Assembly (NCBI GenBank): GCA_030704615.1
Contig: CM060732.1
Coordinates: 21,390,001-21,454,000 of the forward strand
DNA length: 64,000 bases
Direction: 5' to 3'
Source: Takakia lepidozioides
Lineage: Eukaryota > Streptophyta > Takakiopsida > Takakiales > Takakiaceae
Shown: positions 47,744 to 57,025 of the stretch, piece by piece
Position numbering within the stretch: position 1 is the first letter of the stretch
Layout of the letters: every line of letters begins with the position of its first letter
Made by a program: the position numbers and the translations under genes
Notes under the pieces: model-generated
Told to the model about the DNA's origin: nothing
Database searches by the model: none
The model's input: the letters and a program-made list of their open reading frames with translations, nothing else

Positions 47744-48633
47744 TCACACTCCCGGGACCGAAGTCGGAGGCTCCCAGTCCAAGATTGCCCTCACCTTTCT
47801 GTCATCCATTTTGATCCCATCCTGTGTAATCACATGCCCTAGGAACTCCACTTTTGTGATCCCGAATTCGCACTTTGAAGCTTTGGCATACAGCTTTCCT
47901 TCCCACAATTTCTGGAACACCCTTTTGAGGTGCTCCAGGCGCTCTTCGGTTGTTTTCGAGTACACCAAGATGTCGTCTATGTACACGATCACAAAGTCAT
48001 CCAACCACTCCTGGAAAAACTGTTCATTGGCGTGCTAAAGGTCGCGGGTGCGTTGGTGAGCCCAAAATGCATCACCAAGAACTCATATGAACCATATCTT
48101 ATCATGCACGCGGTCTTCTCCTCATCTCCTTCCGCCATTCGGATTTGATGGTAACCTGAACGCAAATCGATCCGGCTGAAATACTTTGCTCCTGCCAACC
48201 GATCGAAGAGGTCGTCGATCCTTGGCAAAGGATACCGGTTTTTGATAGTCACCTTATTCAGAGCCCTGTAATCGACACACATCCGCAACGTCCCATCCTT
48301 CTTGTCTGCGAATAGCACCGGGGCTCCGTAAGGTGACTTACTCGGCCGGATGTACCCTTTTGACATTAGATCCTTGAGCTGGGCCTTCAGCTCAACCAAC
48401 TCTCTATGGCTCAACCGGTTGGGCACCTTGGCAGGCGGCTCCGATCCCGATATCACCTCTATCTTGTGGTCAACTCCTCTTCGCGGTGGCAAGCCGCTTG
48501 GCAAGTCCTCCGGCATCACATCCTGGTATTTCTCCAAGATCCCCTTGATCCAATCTGGGCTCGGCTCCCTATCGACTTCTCCTTCCACTTGTCTTACGTA
48601 AAGCAAAAACTGGGGCTCGTGTGGTTCCTCCAC
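47744..48633 (-). pseudogene. gypsy reverse transcriptase
   Basis: Motifs in order: [65 protein letters not shown], and, after a frameshift near 48000, [12 protein letters not shown] with the catalytic YIDD. EFLGHVITQDGI follows. Fingers and palm are otherwise well kept. The region 47512-47743 to RNase H is degraded. Confidence 0.85.
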
Positions 48634-48838
48634 GGCCCACTCCTTTGCTGACAGGGCAGAAGCATGCTACAGTGGCTCACTTTTGTCCAGTCTACTCTAA
48701 TCTACTCTCATTAAAATACAACAGTTTTGTTTGGAAACCAATTTTTGGGTGATCTCAAATTGAGTTGACAACAAAAATAAATTGCAACACCTAATTTGAA
48801 GTTCCTATGAAAAAAGATATAAATGAAAGTAGACTAGT

Positions 48839-49291
48839 TTAGACTGGACAAAAATTTCGCAAAGTGAGCCACTGTAGCATGCTTCTACCCGACAGCAAGT
48901 TTATTCGCCCTACCACTCGGTTGGGCGTTTCCGAAACCCGTAAAATTTTGCCACCATTCCCACACGGTAGCGTGACTATTCTCTTGCAGCCATCTATGAC
49001 CGCTCCGGATTTGCTCAAAAAGGTCATCCCCAAAATGAGATCCACTCCATCGATCTCGCAAATGGTGAAGTTCCCACGTCCCTCCCAACTCCTCAGCTGA
49101 AGAGGAACATCGAACGCCAACCTCGTCGCTAGTGGTTCTCCTTTGGCATAACGCACTTCAATAGAGGCCCCCACATCACTTGTCGGGAGCCCCAGCTTTT
49201 GTGTCGTTGTCGGTGTCATGAAGGAGTACGACGCTCCTTTGTCCACCAACAACGACACGTTAGTTCCGAAAATTATCCCACTCACAAACAT
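48839..49291 (-). pseudogene. gypsy aspartic protease
   Basis: The frame contains LLVDKGASYSFMTP where the active-site triplet is normally DSG or DTG. Here the middle residue is Lys. LILGMTFLSK follows as the second conserved loop. The substitution would be expected to disable processing of the polyprotein. Confidence 0.7.
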
Positions 49292-49324
49292 TAACTAACT
49301 CCCTTTACACAGGGCACCAGTCTC

Positions 49325-50470
49325 CTAATACAACTCACAAGAGTAGTTGCCTACCTTGCAAGTCTTGGCGACCACCGCTTCCACCAAGTGGCTGATGGAA
49401 TCTTTGGACACCTCCGTGGTCGGCCGAGTCATGTTCAATTGTTGGGATTTTGCGCACTTCTTGGCCATGTGCCTAGGCTCCCCGCAATTAAAGCACACTC
49501 CATCGAAGGTCGCCTTCTGTCCGCCATAAGCCGCCGCACCTGATTTTCTTTTCGGAGTACCGGGTGTCGCCTTGACGTGTGAAGGCTCTCCCTTCGATTT
49601 CCATGTGCCATTGTCGCCTTGTGGCCTATCCCACTTCTTTTTTGGTCGGAAGGAGTCACCCTCCCACCGGGTCTTCTTGTGGTTCAGCTCCGTACGGCCT
49701 TGTCTTTCGCCCTTAGGGACATCCGAGAAACATTCAGCCTTTTCAATTGCCTCGTTCAAAGTCTTAGGTGGATTCCCTTCCAACTTCCGTCTGGCCCATA
49801 GGGCCAGTCCCGCCACAAAGTTGAAGACCATTTCTGGTTCTACCATATCCACGACTTCGAGCAACAACACATTGAAAGCCTGAACATATCATCCGTTTGC
49901 TTCAAATTCCTCATCTTGTCCCGGGCGAGCCAGGACGCGTTGAGGGGCACAAATTGTCTTTTCCTTGAACCCACTCTAGCTCAAGGTTTCTGGGTTTGGA
50001 CCTTGGTCATGAAGGCATTTTTGCCACCATTGTTGAGCATAGCCCCTCAAATAGGTGGGAGCCACTTCCACCCGATCCTCGTCACTCAACTTGGCCGCCC
50101 GGAAGTACTGCTCTAGCTCCAAGAGCCAGGTATTGAGTGCCTTCCGATTTCAGACGCCCTCGAAGGTGCTGGGTTCCTTAGGCTTCATCTTAAACTTTGC
50201 CTTAGTGGAAGTGACATTAGCTGCCTTCAACACATCTTTCAACGTCCCGCCAAACTGCGCCAACAACCCTTCCCAAAAGGCTGCTGGCATGGGAGACATC
50301 TATTGGTCTGGCGGAGCCTCCGAGAAGTCCTCGGGCTCCGACTCCCCAGATTCTTCCCATTCTCGAGCAGCCTCGCTTTCAGAAGCATAAATCGCCTCTT
50401 CCAATTGCCGCTTCGGTGACACGTCGCCCCCACTGGGCTCACCATACAACACTCTTTGGGTCCACACCAT
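49325..50470 (-). pseudogene. gypsy gag with zinc knuckle
   Basis: The 3' half is open (49870-49325) and has a CCHC knuckle, CFNCGEPRHMAKKC, that binds the element RNA. Upstream the capsid-like part is readable only across several stops: LNTWLLELEQYFRAAKLSDE, then YLRGYAQQWWQK, which match the retrotransposon gag pattern. Confidence 0.75.
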
Positions 50471-50522
50471 TTTGTTCGGCCCATAGATGGCGCATGCGAC
50501 CTTGCTGATCGCGTACTGAACT

Positions 50523-50540
50523 CTAAGCTATGATACCAAG
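50523..50540 (-). promoter_or_regulatory. primer-binding site, initiator tRNA-Met type
   Basis: Directly next to the 5' LTR, the element strand reads CTTGGTATCATAGC. TGGTATCA is the classic complement of the 3' end of plant initiator tRNA-Met, the primer for minus-strand DNA synthesis. The remainder has a mismatch (ATAGC for AGAGC). Confidence 0.8.
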
Positions 50541-51260
50541 TATCGCGCACCTCACTTAAGCTCCCCTTCAAGTCATAGTTACTCGCTTTGATGCGCATGC
50601 CTAACTCCCAAACTGGCCGCCGAGCCAACTCGGAGCTTCGACTGCTCACCGGGACATAACGTCCCCCTTTGCTCCTCCACAAGACTCTCTCTCAATTTGG
50701 GCCTAGTAAAAATTCCCTTTGGTTGTTCGCAGTCCGGAACAGCTCCCCACACCTTGGTCGCTTTCCGGCTCGCACGCTTACTTACTAGTTTTTGGTCACC
50801 AACGGGCTTACACCGTTCTCGGGGTTACTACTCCCTATATATACTTCTGTGACTGTCCACGGGGGTTTCACAAACAACCCAGTCATTTTATGGCGAACCA
50901 CCACGAAAACCCTCGATTCCCGGTGATGAGTCGCGGTGTGTCTTGGCCCACCCACCACGGCCCCATTGGACCGTGATGAGTCCCAAGACTCCCCACGACT
51001 CCCACCACAAGGTTTCCGCCCCATGGTGAGTCCTATGTCACCCCCACTAAGACTCACTAAGCTACCACCACCCTTTGTGGAAACCACCCACCGCAACCCG
51101 GTGTGCGGGGCTCCACCTAGTAAGCGCCTCCGCCTCCTTGAGTGCCTTGGGCACTCAAGGGTGCTTTAGCCCCCGTACCTATTGTTGCCACTGCCCCCAC
51201 ACACAGGGGCAGCCCCTCTCGGTCCGACCCTCCCGGCTCTCAAGGCAAAGGGCCGTGACA
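50541..51260 (-). repeat. 5' LTR of gypsy element
   Basis: 720 bases matching 44056-44789. Its inner terminus is TATCG instead of TGTCG, a mutated end, while its outer end keeps GACA. The LTRs share the CACTCAAGG-type inverted repeat near their centre-right. Confidence 0.88.
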
Positions 51261-52014
51261 AGCATGGTTGCCAAGGGGGATCAAGCTCAAAGGGCAGCAA
51301 AGATGGCCATGTGCGAGGATCCGTCGTGTGCAGAAGCTGCAGCGGGAATGCTAACCTTGCAGTTGGGCCTACATTTGCAGATGAGGTCATGAAAGTGGCT
51401 AGGAACACGGTCTTCCAGGCGCTTTTCTCAAGTGTGCGACCGGCGGGAGAAGCCGTGCGAGAAGGCGTTCAGTTCTCGATGAGAGGAGTCATCAACAATA
51501 ATGGCGTCTTGGCATGGGACCGGAAGCTCATCTTACAAGAGTTGCAAAGCATAGCGCCTGCAATGATAACATGAGTATTTATCGGCGAGCGGCTTGTGGA
51601 TGTGGAGGCGTTTGTAAACATTTGCACGTTCATGGATGTGCCTCCACTGGTTGAGGTAGGCAGCCTACAACCACTCTATCGCATACGCAAGCACCTCATT
51701 GTTTTGTTCGTTTTTTGTTCATATGACACAACGTGACCTTGCGTGTTTATGCACATGAGCGGTTCAAAGACTGTGTTCGAGACATGACGTATGTTGAGAG
51801 ATCGCAACTTTTCAAATTCATCAGTGGCTCCTCTTTCTTCTCGTACGAAGGCATCAAGATCGAAGGCCAACCTAGCTTGCCCACAAACCAACTTCCCACA
51901 GCTGCTACATGCTACAGCACATTGCACATATCGCTGTATGAGACCCCGAAGAAAATGAAGCTCAAACTGACATATGCAGCTCTTCACTCGGATGGTGCAT
52001 TTGGAGATATATGA
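51261..52014 (+). pseudogene. HECT-type ligase-like gene, 3' part with catalytic cysteine
   Basis: After the duplicated AGCAT, the frame broken at 44055 continues at 51266 (VAKGDQAQRAAKMAM). It shifts frame near 51360, runs to an in-frame TGA at 51572-51574, continues (VFIGERLVDVEAFVNICTFM) to a GTAGGC donor near 51655, and resumes at about 51740. The last part is a clear HECT C-lobe: ERSQLFKFISGSSFF, then QLPTAATCYSTLHISLY, where the cysteine (codon 51910-51912) matches the ubiquitin-carrying residue in the LP.A.TC...L family signature. It ends at TGA 52012-52014. The TGA and frameshift mean the gene is damaged beyond the transposon insertion itself. Confidence 0.6.
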
Positions 52015-53021
52015 GAGACAAGCGCTCACCAACTTGTCCTCGTATGTTGATTCACTGGTGCACAAATTGAGGTTTCATCTCTTGTGACGGCTCATGTATG
52101 ATTGGACGTCTTCATGTCCTGTGAGGTGCCTAAAGTTTGTTCAGTTGGCATGGTGTGTCGAAACAGGAAGCAACAACAAAAATAGATATGGCGGGCGAAG
52201 TTGTCAGGCGAAGTTGCTGATGGAGCCTCTTATTTGGTGCGTTAGACATTGACGATGGACTGTAGAGACGCATGAATATATGAAGCAGGAATGCGAGCAT
52301 ACTTGAGGTTGTTGGAGTAGAAGCAACAAACATCGAGACAAGTGGCTACTTCATTGACAATGGGAGTGGGAGTGGTGTAGTGTAATGGTTGGGGATCAAA
52401 ACAGCCTGTTCCTCAACATCTCTGATCTTCATATTCCTTGGTTTGACAATAAAACTGCATATTTGCCTGCCTAATCCTTGCTGCATGTGCAACCGCTGAT
52501 TGAGGTGCTATTTAATAGTAAATTTCAGATGCCAGTATCATATACATATATCATGACCTTCCCATCCTCACAAGTGTAGCCCAGCCCCCCCCCCCCTCCC
52601 AACACCCAGCCCAATAAAACTTAATCCCTTGCTAACATACTGAAATGGGACGACTTTGAAGCCTCCAAATCCCTATGAAAATCCAAATGTGAAGACGCAA
52701 TCACATTGGCCGTCCCTAGGACCACCATGTTCCATGGAACAGGCATATGATTCCGGGGTAATGCCTTTGGAATGACGTAAACTTGTGACTAATAGAGTCC
52801 ACCTCTATTGGGGTATAGAACATGGCATAAATTTAAGGGTAATACCCTTACAAGGATGTCCTCTGCTTGTGACAGACTATACCTCTACTGGTATATGCAC
52901 AAAGGACGTTGTTTTTGAGTGCGCAGTGAAAGACATCCACACATCACCCTCAGATGGTGTTCCAGCTTCACCTTCATTACGAGCGACAGCCGTTGACAGT
53001 CGCCCTTTTAAGCATGACCAC
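52015..53021. other. intergenic with degenerate internal repeat
   Basis: No gene is seen. A stretch around 52840-52905 (GACTATACCTCTACTGGTAT) is echoed at 53365-53390 (GACTATACCTCTGCTGGTAT) with related sequence before each, pointing to a diverged repeat of roughly 500-base period. Confidence 0.4.
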
Positions 53022-53045
53022 GGGCGACCGTAACAACGGTCGCCC
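53022..53045. repeat. perfect 10-bp hairpin GGGCGACCGT / ACGGTCGCCC
   Basis: Arms 53022-53031 and 53036-53045 with an AACA loop. Related GTCGCCC and GCGACC words recur at about 52998, 53108, 53136 and 53217, so it sits in a local cluster. Confidence 0.7.
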
Positions 53046-53900
53046 ATATGATGGGTGGTCGGGAGGCGTAGGAAGTGGCGGGCATGTTCATGCTTCACCT
53101 TAATAACAGTCGCCCGTTTACGGATGGCAATGTGCGACCATATTCGCGGTCACCCCTAAAGAATATAGGCCCGCGAGCATAGGACTTGGCGGGTTCAGCA
53201 TTTTTGAGAAACACGCGGCGACCGTCCGAAAATGGAGGCTCCCGGTGATATCTCTTAAAGGATATACGCTGTGACTCACGGACCCTGCCTCTGCTGTGTC
53301 CTTGAAACATGGCATGGACTTACAGGCGATACCACGGCAGGGATGTCGACAGTGGATTCCAGACTATACCTCTGCTGGTATATGCAACAGGGCGACGATT
53401 TGCAGGTGATACCTCTGCAAGGGTGTGCGCTGCGAGTACCGTGTTCTTCGAGACACCCACAGGGCTGACGAAGTGGACCGATTTCCTGAGAGTGGCAATT
53501 GGAAATGCGGGGCAATAAAATACTCATTTGTGGCATGAGATATACATAGGCATCTGAAATCATGGATCTGATATTATGACATGATATGTGTGGCATGACC
53601 ATGTAATGAATATGAATGCCTCCTGGAAATGGATGGTAGGATGGGAACAAGTGGGTTGTTGGGAACAAGTGGGATGTTGGGAATAACTAGTTGTTAACAA
53701 GTGGGTTGTTCGGAACAACTGTCCCAACAACTCGTTGTTATTTGATAACAACACGTGAGATGTTATTAAATAACAACGACTTGTTAACAAACAGTAGTGG
53801 AGAAGCATATTTGGGTAGATGCTTTGGTTTGAAGCATCTTTTGGCACATCACGTTGATGTATTGAAGGCTGTAGATGTGGTCAAATGGTACACACTTAGT

Positions 53901-54050
53901 GAATACTTTTTGACCACATCTACACCCATAACAAACCCTGTCACACCCATAACAACTCGTTGTGAAGAACATCGCGTTGATGTTGTTATGGGTGTGACAG
54001 GGACAGCGAGGGGTCGGAACAGGGACAGGGTTTGTGGTCAAAAAGTATTC
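53901..54050. repeat. fold-back (MITE-like) element
   Basis: Two nested inverted repeats: outer 53901-53918 with 54033-54050 (GAATACTTTTTGACCACA and its complement), inner 53936-53956 with 53983-54003, a 21-base perfect pair. The loop is about 26 bases. Immediately left (53640-53800) are further palindromic and tandem words around GGGAACAAGTGGG and TTGTTAT. No transposase is present. Confidence 0.75.
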
Positions 54051-54956
54051 CATACTCCAATTGAACCACCACGCTACGCGCTGCTTTCATGTCATTTACA
54101 AACCTTTTAATGATTTGATGTACAATACGGGTCCGCAAACGCGGAAGGACTGGGTATCAAATCCCGGGTGGGGATTTGACCGCTACCTGTACGCTTTCAC
54201 GTTCGCAATGAATTTTGCTATTCCAAATTTGAGATGCGGGCTCATAATCTGAAACGTTGGCAGGGAAGGCACGGGAAGAGAAGAAGAGGGGTTGGTGGGG
54301 CGGATTGCGATGGCCTTGCCCAGTGCGACGATGAGGACTGGAGCAAATGTGATTGAAAGTTCACAGATTGGTTGGTTGTTAGGCGAGTGGCTTCATTTTC
54401 CTGGTGGGGAGAAGCGTGGAACTGCAACAACGACCGTGTTACAGAGCACCGAGTGTCATTCTAGGGCTAACGCGGACTCCGTCTCCGAAACATGTTGTCT
54501 ATTCAAATTCAGGAGTGTGATTGTTGCCCTGCACCTGAACACACTGATGTAAGACTATGATGAAACCCTGTAAGACTATGGCTGCATGTAGAGAGAGAAG
54601 GGAAAAATGTGTCCCCGTCGATCTTGTATGAGGAAAGGCTGAATCACAACCTTGCAAGCCAAGAAATTGGGCGTCTGGCAGGCGGGCGCAGCAGCAGAGC
54701 AATCAGAATCATCACGAAAGTGTGACACACAGAGTCTCTTGGGCGCTGAAGTGAAGCCGATAGATAGATCTCAGTTGCGAAATGCCAAGAAATGGGTATA
54801 CACGGGGAGAGGGGCACTGTACTACATCCCCGAGGCGCCTAGTTGGTCATCGTATACGACTGCCATCTGCGTGGTCCAGGCCAGGAAGGAGCCTGCTTGT
54901 GAGGTGTAGGGATTGCTTTGCTTTCCTATTTGTTTCACTCTCACGCAGGCACAGGG

Positions 54957-55167
54957 ATGGCAACTGGCTCCACCACACTCCTGCGTGCGCTGATAGAAGC
55001 CACACAAAAAGCCCTGTTTTTCCCCTATGCCAAACGAGCGGGAGGCCTCACACCAGTCAACAGCCGGGCTGTGGAGCGGAAACGGGTATCCAACTTGGCA
55101 ATGCAGGGCCCTAGACCCTTGAAACTCCTGCCTATGGCGCCTCCTAATCCAGAGAAACCAAGAAAAG
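54957..55167 (+). CDS. hypothetical protein exon
   Basis: After a pyrimidine-rich tract and CGCAG acceptor (about 54949), an ATG opens 70 codons: MATGSTTLLRALIEATQKAL, then FFPYAKRAGG, and a basic Pro-rich end LKLLPMAPPNPEKPRK at an AAAAG|GTATAG donor. The acceptor before the ATG suggests an intron in the 5' untranslated region. No following exon was identified. The non-LTR array begins 230 bases downstream and may have cut the gene. No family was recognised. Confidence 0.3.
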
Positions 55168-55407
55168 GTATAGACATCTACATCTTTGCAAATTTGCTTG
55201 AGTCTCTACCATGTGTGGGTTGCAAGAATCCAGTCTCCGTGGTCTCTCATACGTCACAGCAAAAATATTAGCTACTCCGTGCAAGGAATTCACTTTAAGG
55301 TTGTACACGAGTGGCATGCACACCCTTGTCCTCCTACCACAAGCTCTTTCACTAGCTGCTGAAATAATGTCTCTTATGTATGATCCATTCATTGCATGAG
55401 AGAGAGA

Positions 55408-55730
55408 TTTACTTATTTACAATGCTCGCTTGCTTATTTATCTCTGTCAGACACCTTGATACCCTTGGTTTAAACAAATGGTTTGGGCTTTCCAGATTCC
55501 CTGTAGAGATCCCTTCACACAATCATCATCTGTGAGCTGCCCAGCAATTAGACCTCAACAGGGCCAGGGAATTAGGCTCAGCCTCGAGATTTAAAAAGTT
55601 GGTGAACAGAGGTGCAGGGACTATGTTGTTGATGGTCCTGAAGAGGGTCACCCTCTGATGAGAATACCCTGGACATTGTATCAGAAAATGGATGTCTAGG
55701 CTGCCCTCACATCGGGCAATTTCCTCCCTT
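55408..55730 (-). mobile_element. 5'-truncated non-LTR copy (oldest looking)
   Basis: Covers the C-terminal zinc region (HFLIQCPGYSHQRVTLF) and a diverged 3' untranslated region. It starts abruptly at the GA tract on its right and ends at the GA tract on its left. More diverged than the other copies. Confidence 0.75.
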
Positions 55731-55754
55731 GAGAAAGAGAGAGAGAGAGAGAGA

Positions 55755-56838
55755 ATGTACTCATAAGACGTTGTTTGCCGTAGCCTTGTGGCCATTGACC
55801 CCGCGCCCAGTCTGAGCGGAAACCAAAGGGACAGAACCTACCTCTGTCAGGGGTTGACATTGGTAGTAAGACTTACCTTTATACAAAGAATTGATTCAGG
55901 TTTTCCAGATATCCTCTAGAAATCCCTTCACACAAGCATCAATCTGCTGTGTGTGATTTGCCCAAAAACTAGGCCTCAGAAGGGCCTGGGCTTTTGGCTC
56001 AGCCTCGAGACTTTCAAAGTTGGTAAACAGAGGTACAGGCACAATTCTCTTGATACATTGAAGGAGAGCTTCTCTCTGGTGAGAGAACCCCGGACAGTGA
56101 ATCAGAAAATGAATATTGTCTTCGGGTTGCCCACACAACGGGCAATTGCACTCTCCCTTTCCTCTCTGCTTCTGTTTACTGTTCAAAGGTAGGCTTCCTG
56201 CCCTGAGTTTAAATTTCAGTCTGGTGCCGAGAGTGGGTAGACCCTTGAGTATCCTCCCCCATGTCACAGACTGGAAACAGGTTCAGGGAAGTTTTCTGCC
56301 TAACTTCATTTGCATCAGACAATTTACTGGTAACAGACATGGCTTTGGACACTACAGTCTCTAAGTCAGATTTATCCAGCAAGGTCAAGACTTGCGGGTC
56401 CGGATTCAGATCCTTGAGAATCTCTTCTACTCTCTTCTGCCAGGACTTAGCCTGTTTGACAGGGCGGTCCTGTTTCCAAGATATAGAGCCGATTAACTTA
56501 GGGTATCTGGTGTTGGACATGTGTTGCAACTGACCCCACCATCTGACCTTGAATTCATCTCGTCGGGAGTTTAAGGAAGGGATGCCGAACTCACCCCGAA
56601 CAGCCACATTGGCTGTTTTGGAGCATGTTGACATGCACTCCTTAAGCACCCCCACTTGAATGGATTCTAGAGACTTAGCCTGGTTGGAGTTATCAACCCA
56701 TATAGCAGATCCGTACTCCAAGGCAGGTCTAATAACGCGGCAAAGCAAGGGTTTCTTGACCTCAGAGTTAATCCCTCTGCAGTGTAAAAATTTAGTGAGA
56801 CTCTGCACTTTGCCCTTGCCAGTTTGAACAACTTTCTG
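55755..56838 (-). mobile_element. 5'-truncated non-LTR copy, 1.1 kb
   Basis: Matches 56853 to about 57945 of the full copy: end of the reverse transcriptase region (KKPLLCRVIRPALEYGSAIW, RRDEFKVRWWGQLQHM), the zinc motif CPLCGQPEDNIHFLIHCPG and the 3' untranslated region. Its 5' end breaks off at ACTTTCTGGA, exactly at the GA tract. Confidence 0.85.
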
Positions 56839-57025
56839 GAGAGAGAGAGAGATTGTACTCATAAGACGTTGTTTGCCGTAGCCTTGTGGCCATTGACCCC
56901 GCGCCCAGTTTGAGCGGGAACAAAAGGGACAGAACCTACCTCTGTCAGGGGCTGACGTTGGTAGTAAGACTTACCTCCATATAAAGAATTAATCCGGGTT
57001 TTCCAGATATCCTCTAGAAATCCCT

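Larger units (their letters stand above)
44056..51260 (-). mobile_element. Ty3/gypsy chromovirus LTR retrotransposon
   Basis: A 7205-bp element in minus orientation: 5' LTR 50541-51260, primer-binding site, gag, protease, RT, RNase H, integrase, chromodomain, polypurine tract, 3' LTR 44056-44789. The pol order (RT before integrase) defines Ty3/gypsy, and the C-terminal chromodomain places it with chromoviruses. Flanking bases TGCAT (44051-44055) and AGCAT (51261-51265) match at four of five positions, consistent with an aged 5-bp target duplication. The LTRs have diverged by substitutions and small indels, and every coding region has stops or frameshifts, so it is an old, inactive insertion into a HECT-like gene. 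Confidence 0.92.

Noticed and set aside
54118-54200. Possible tRNA or SINE head (GGTATCAAATCCC with a nearby hairpin)
   Set aside because: No matching A box at the right distance and no second copy. Only a short hairpin can be supported.
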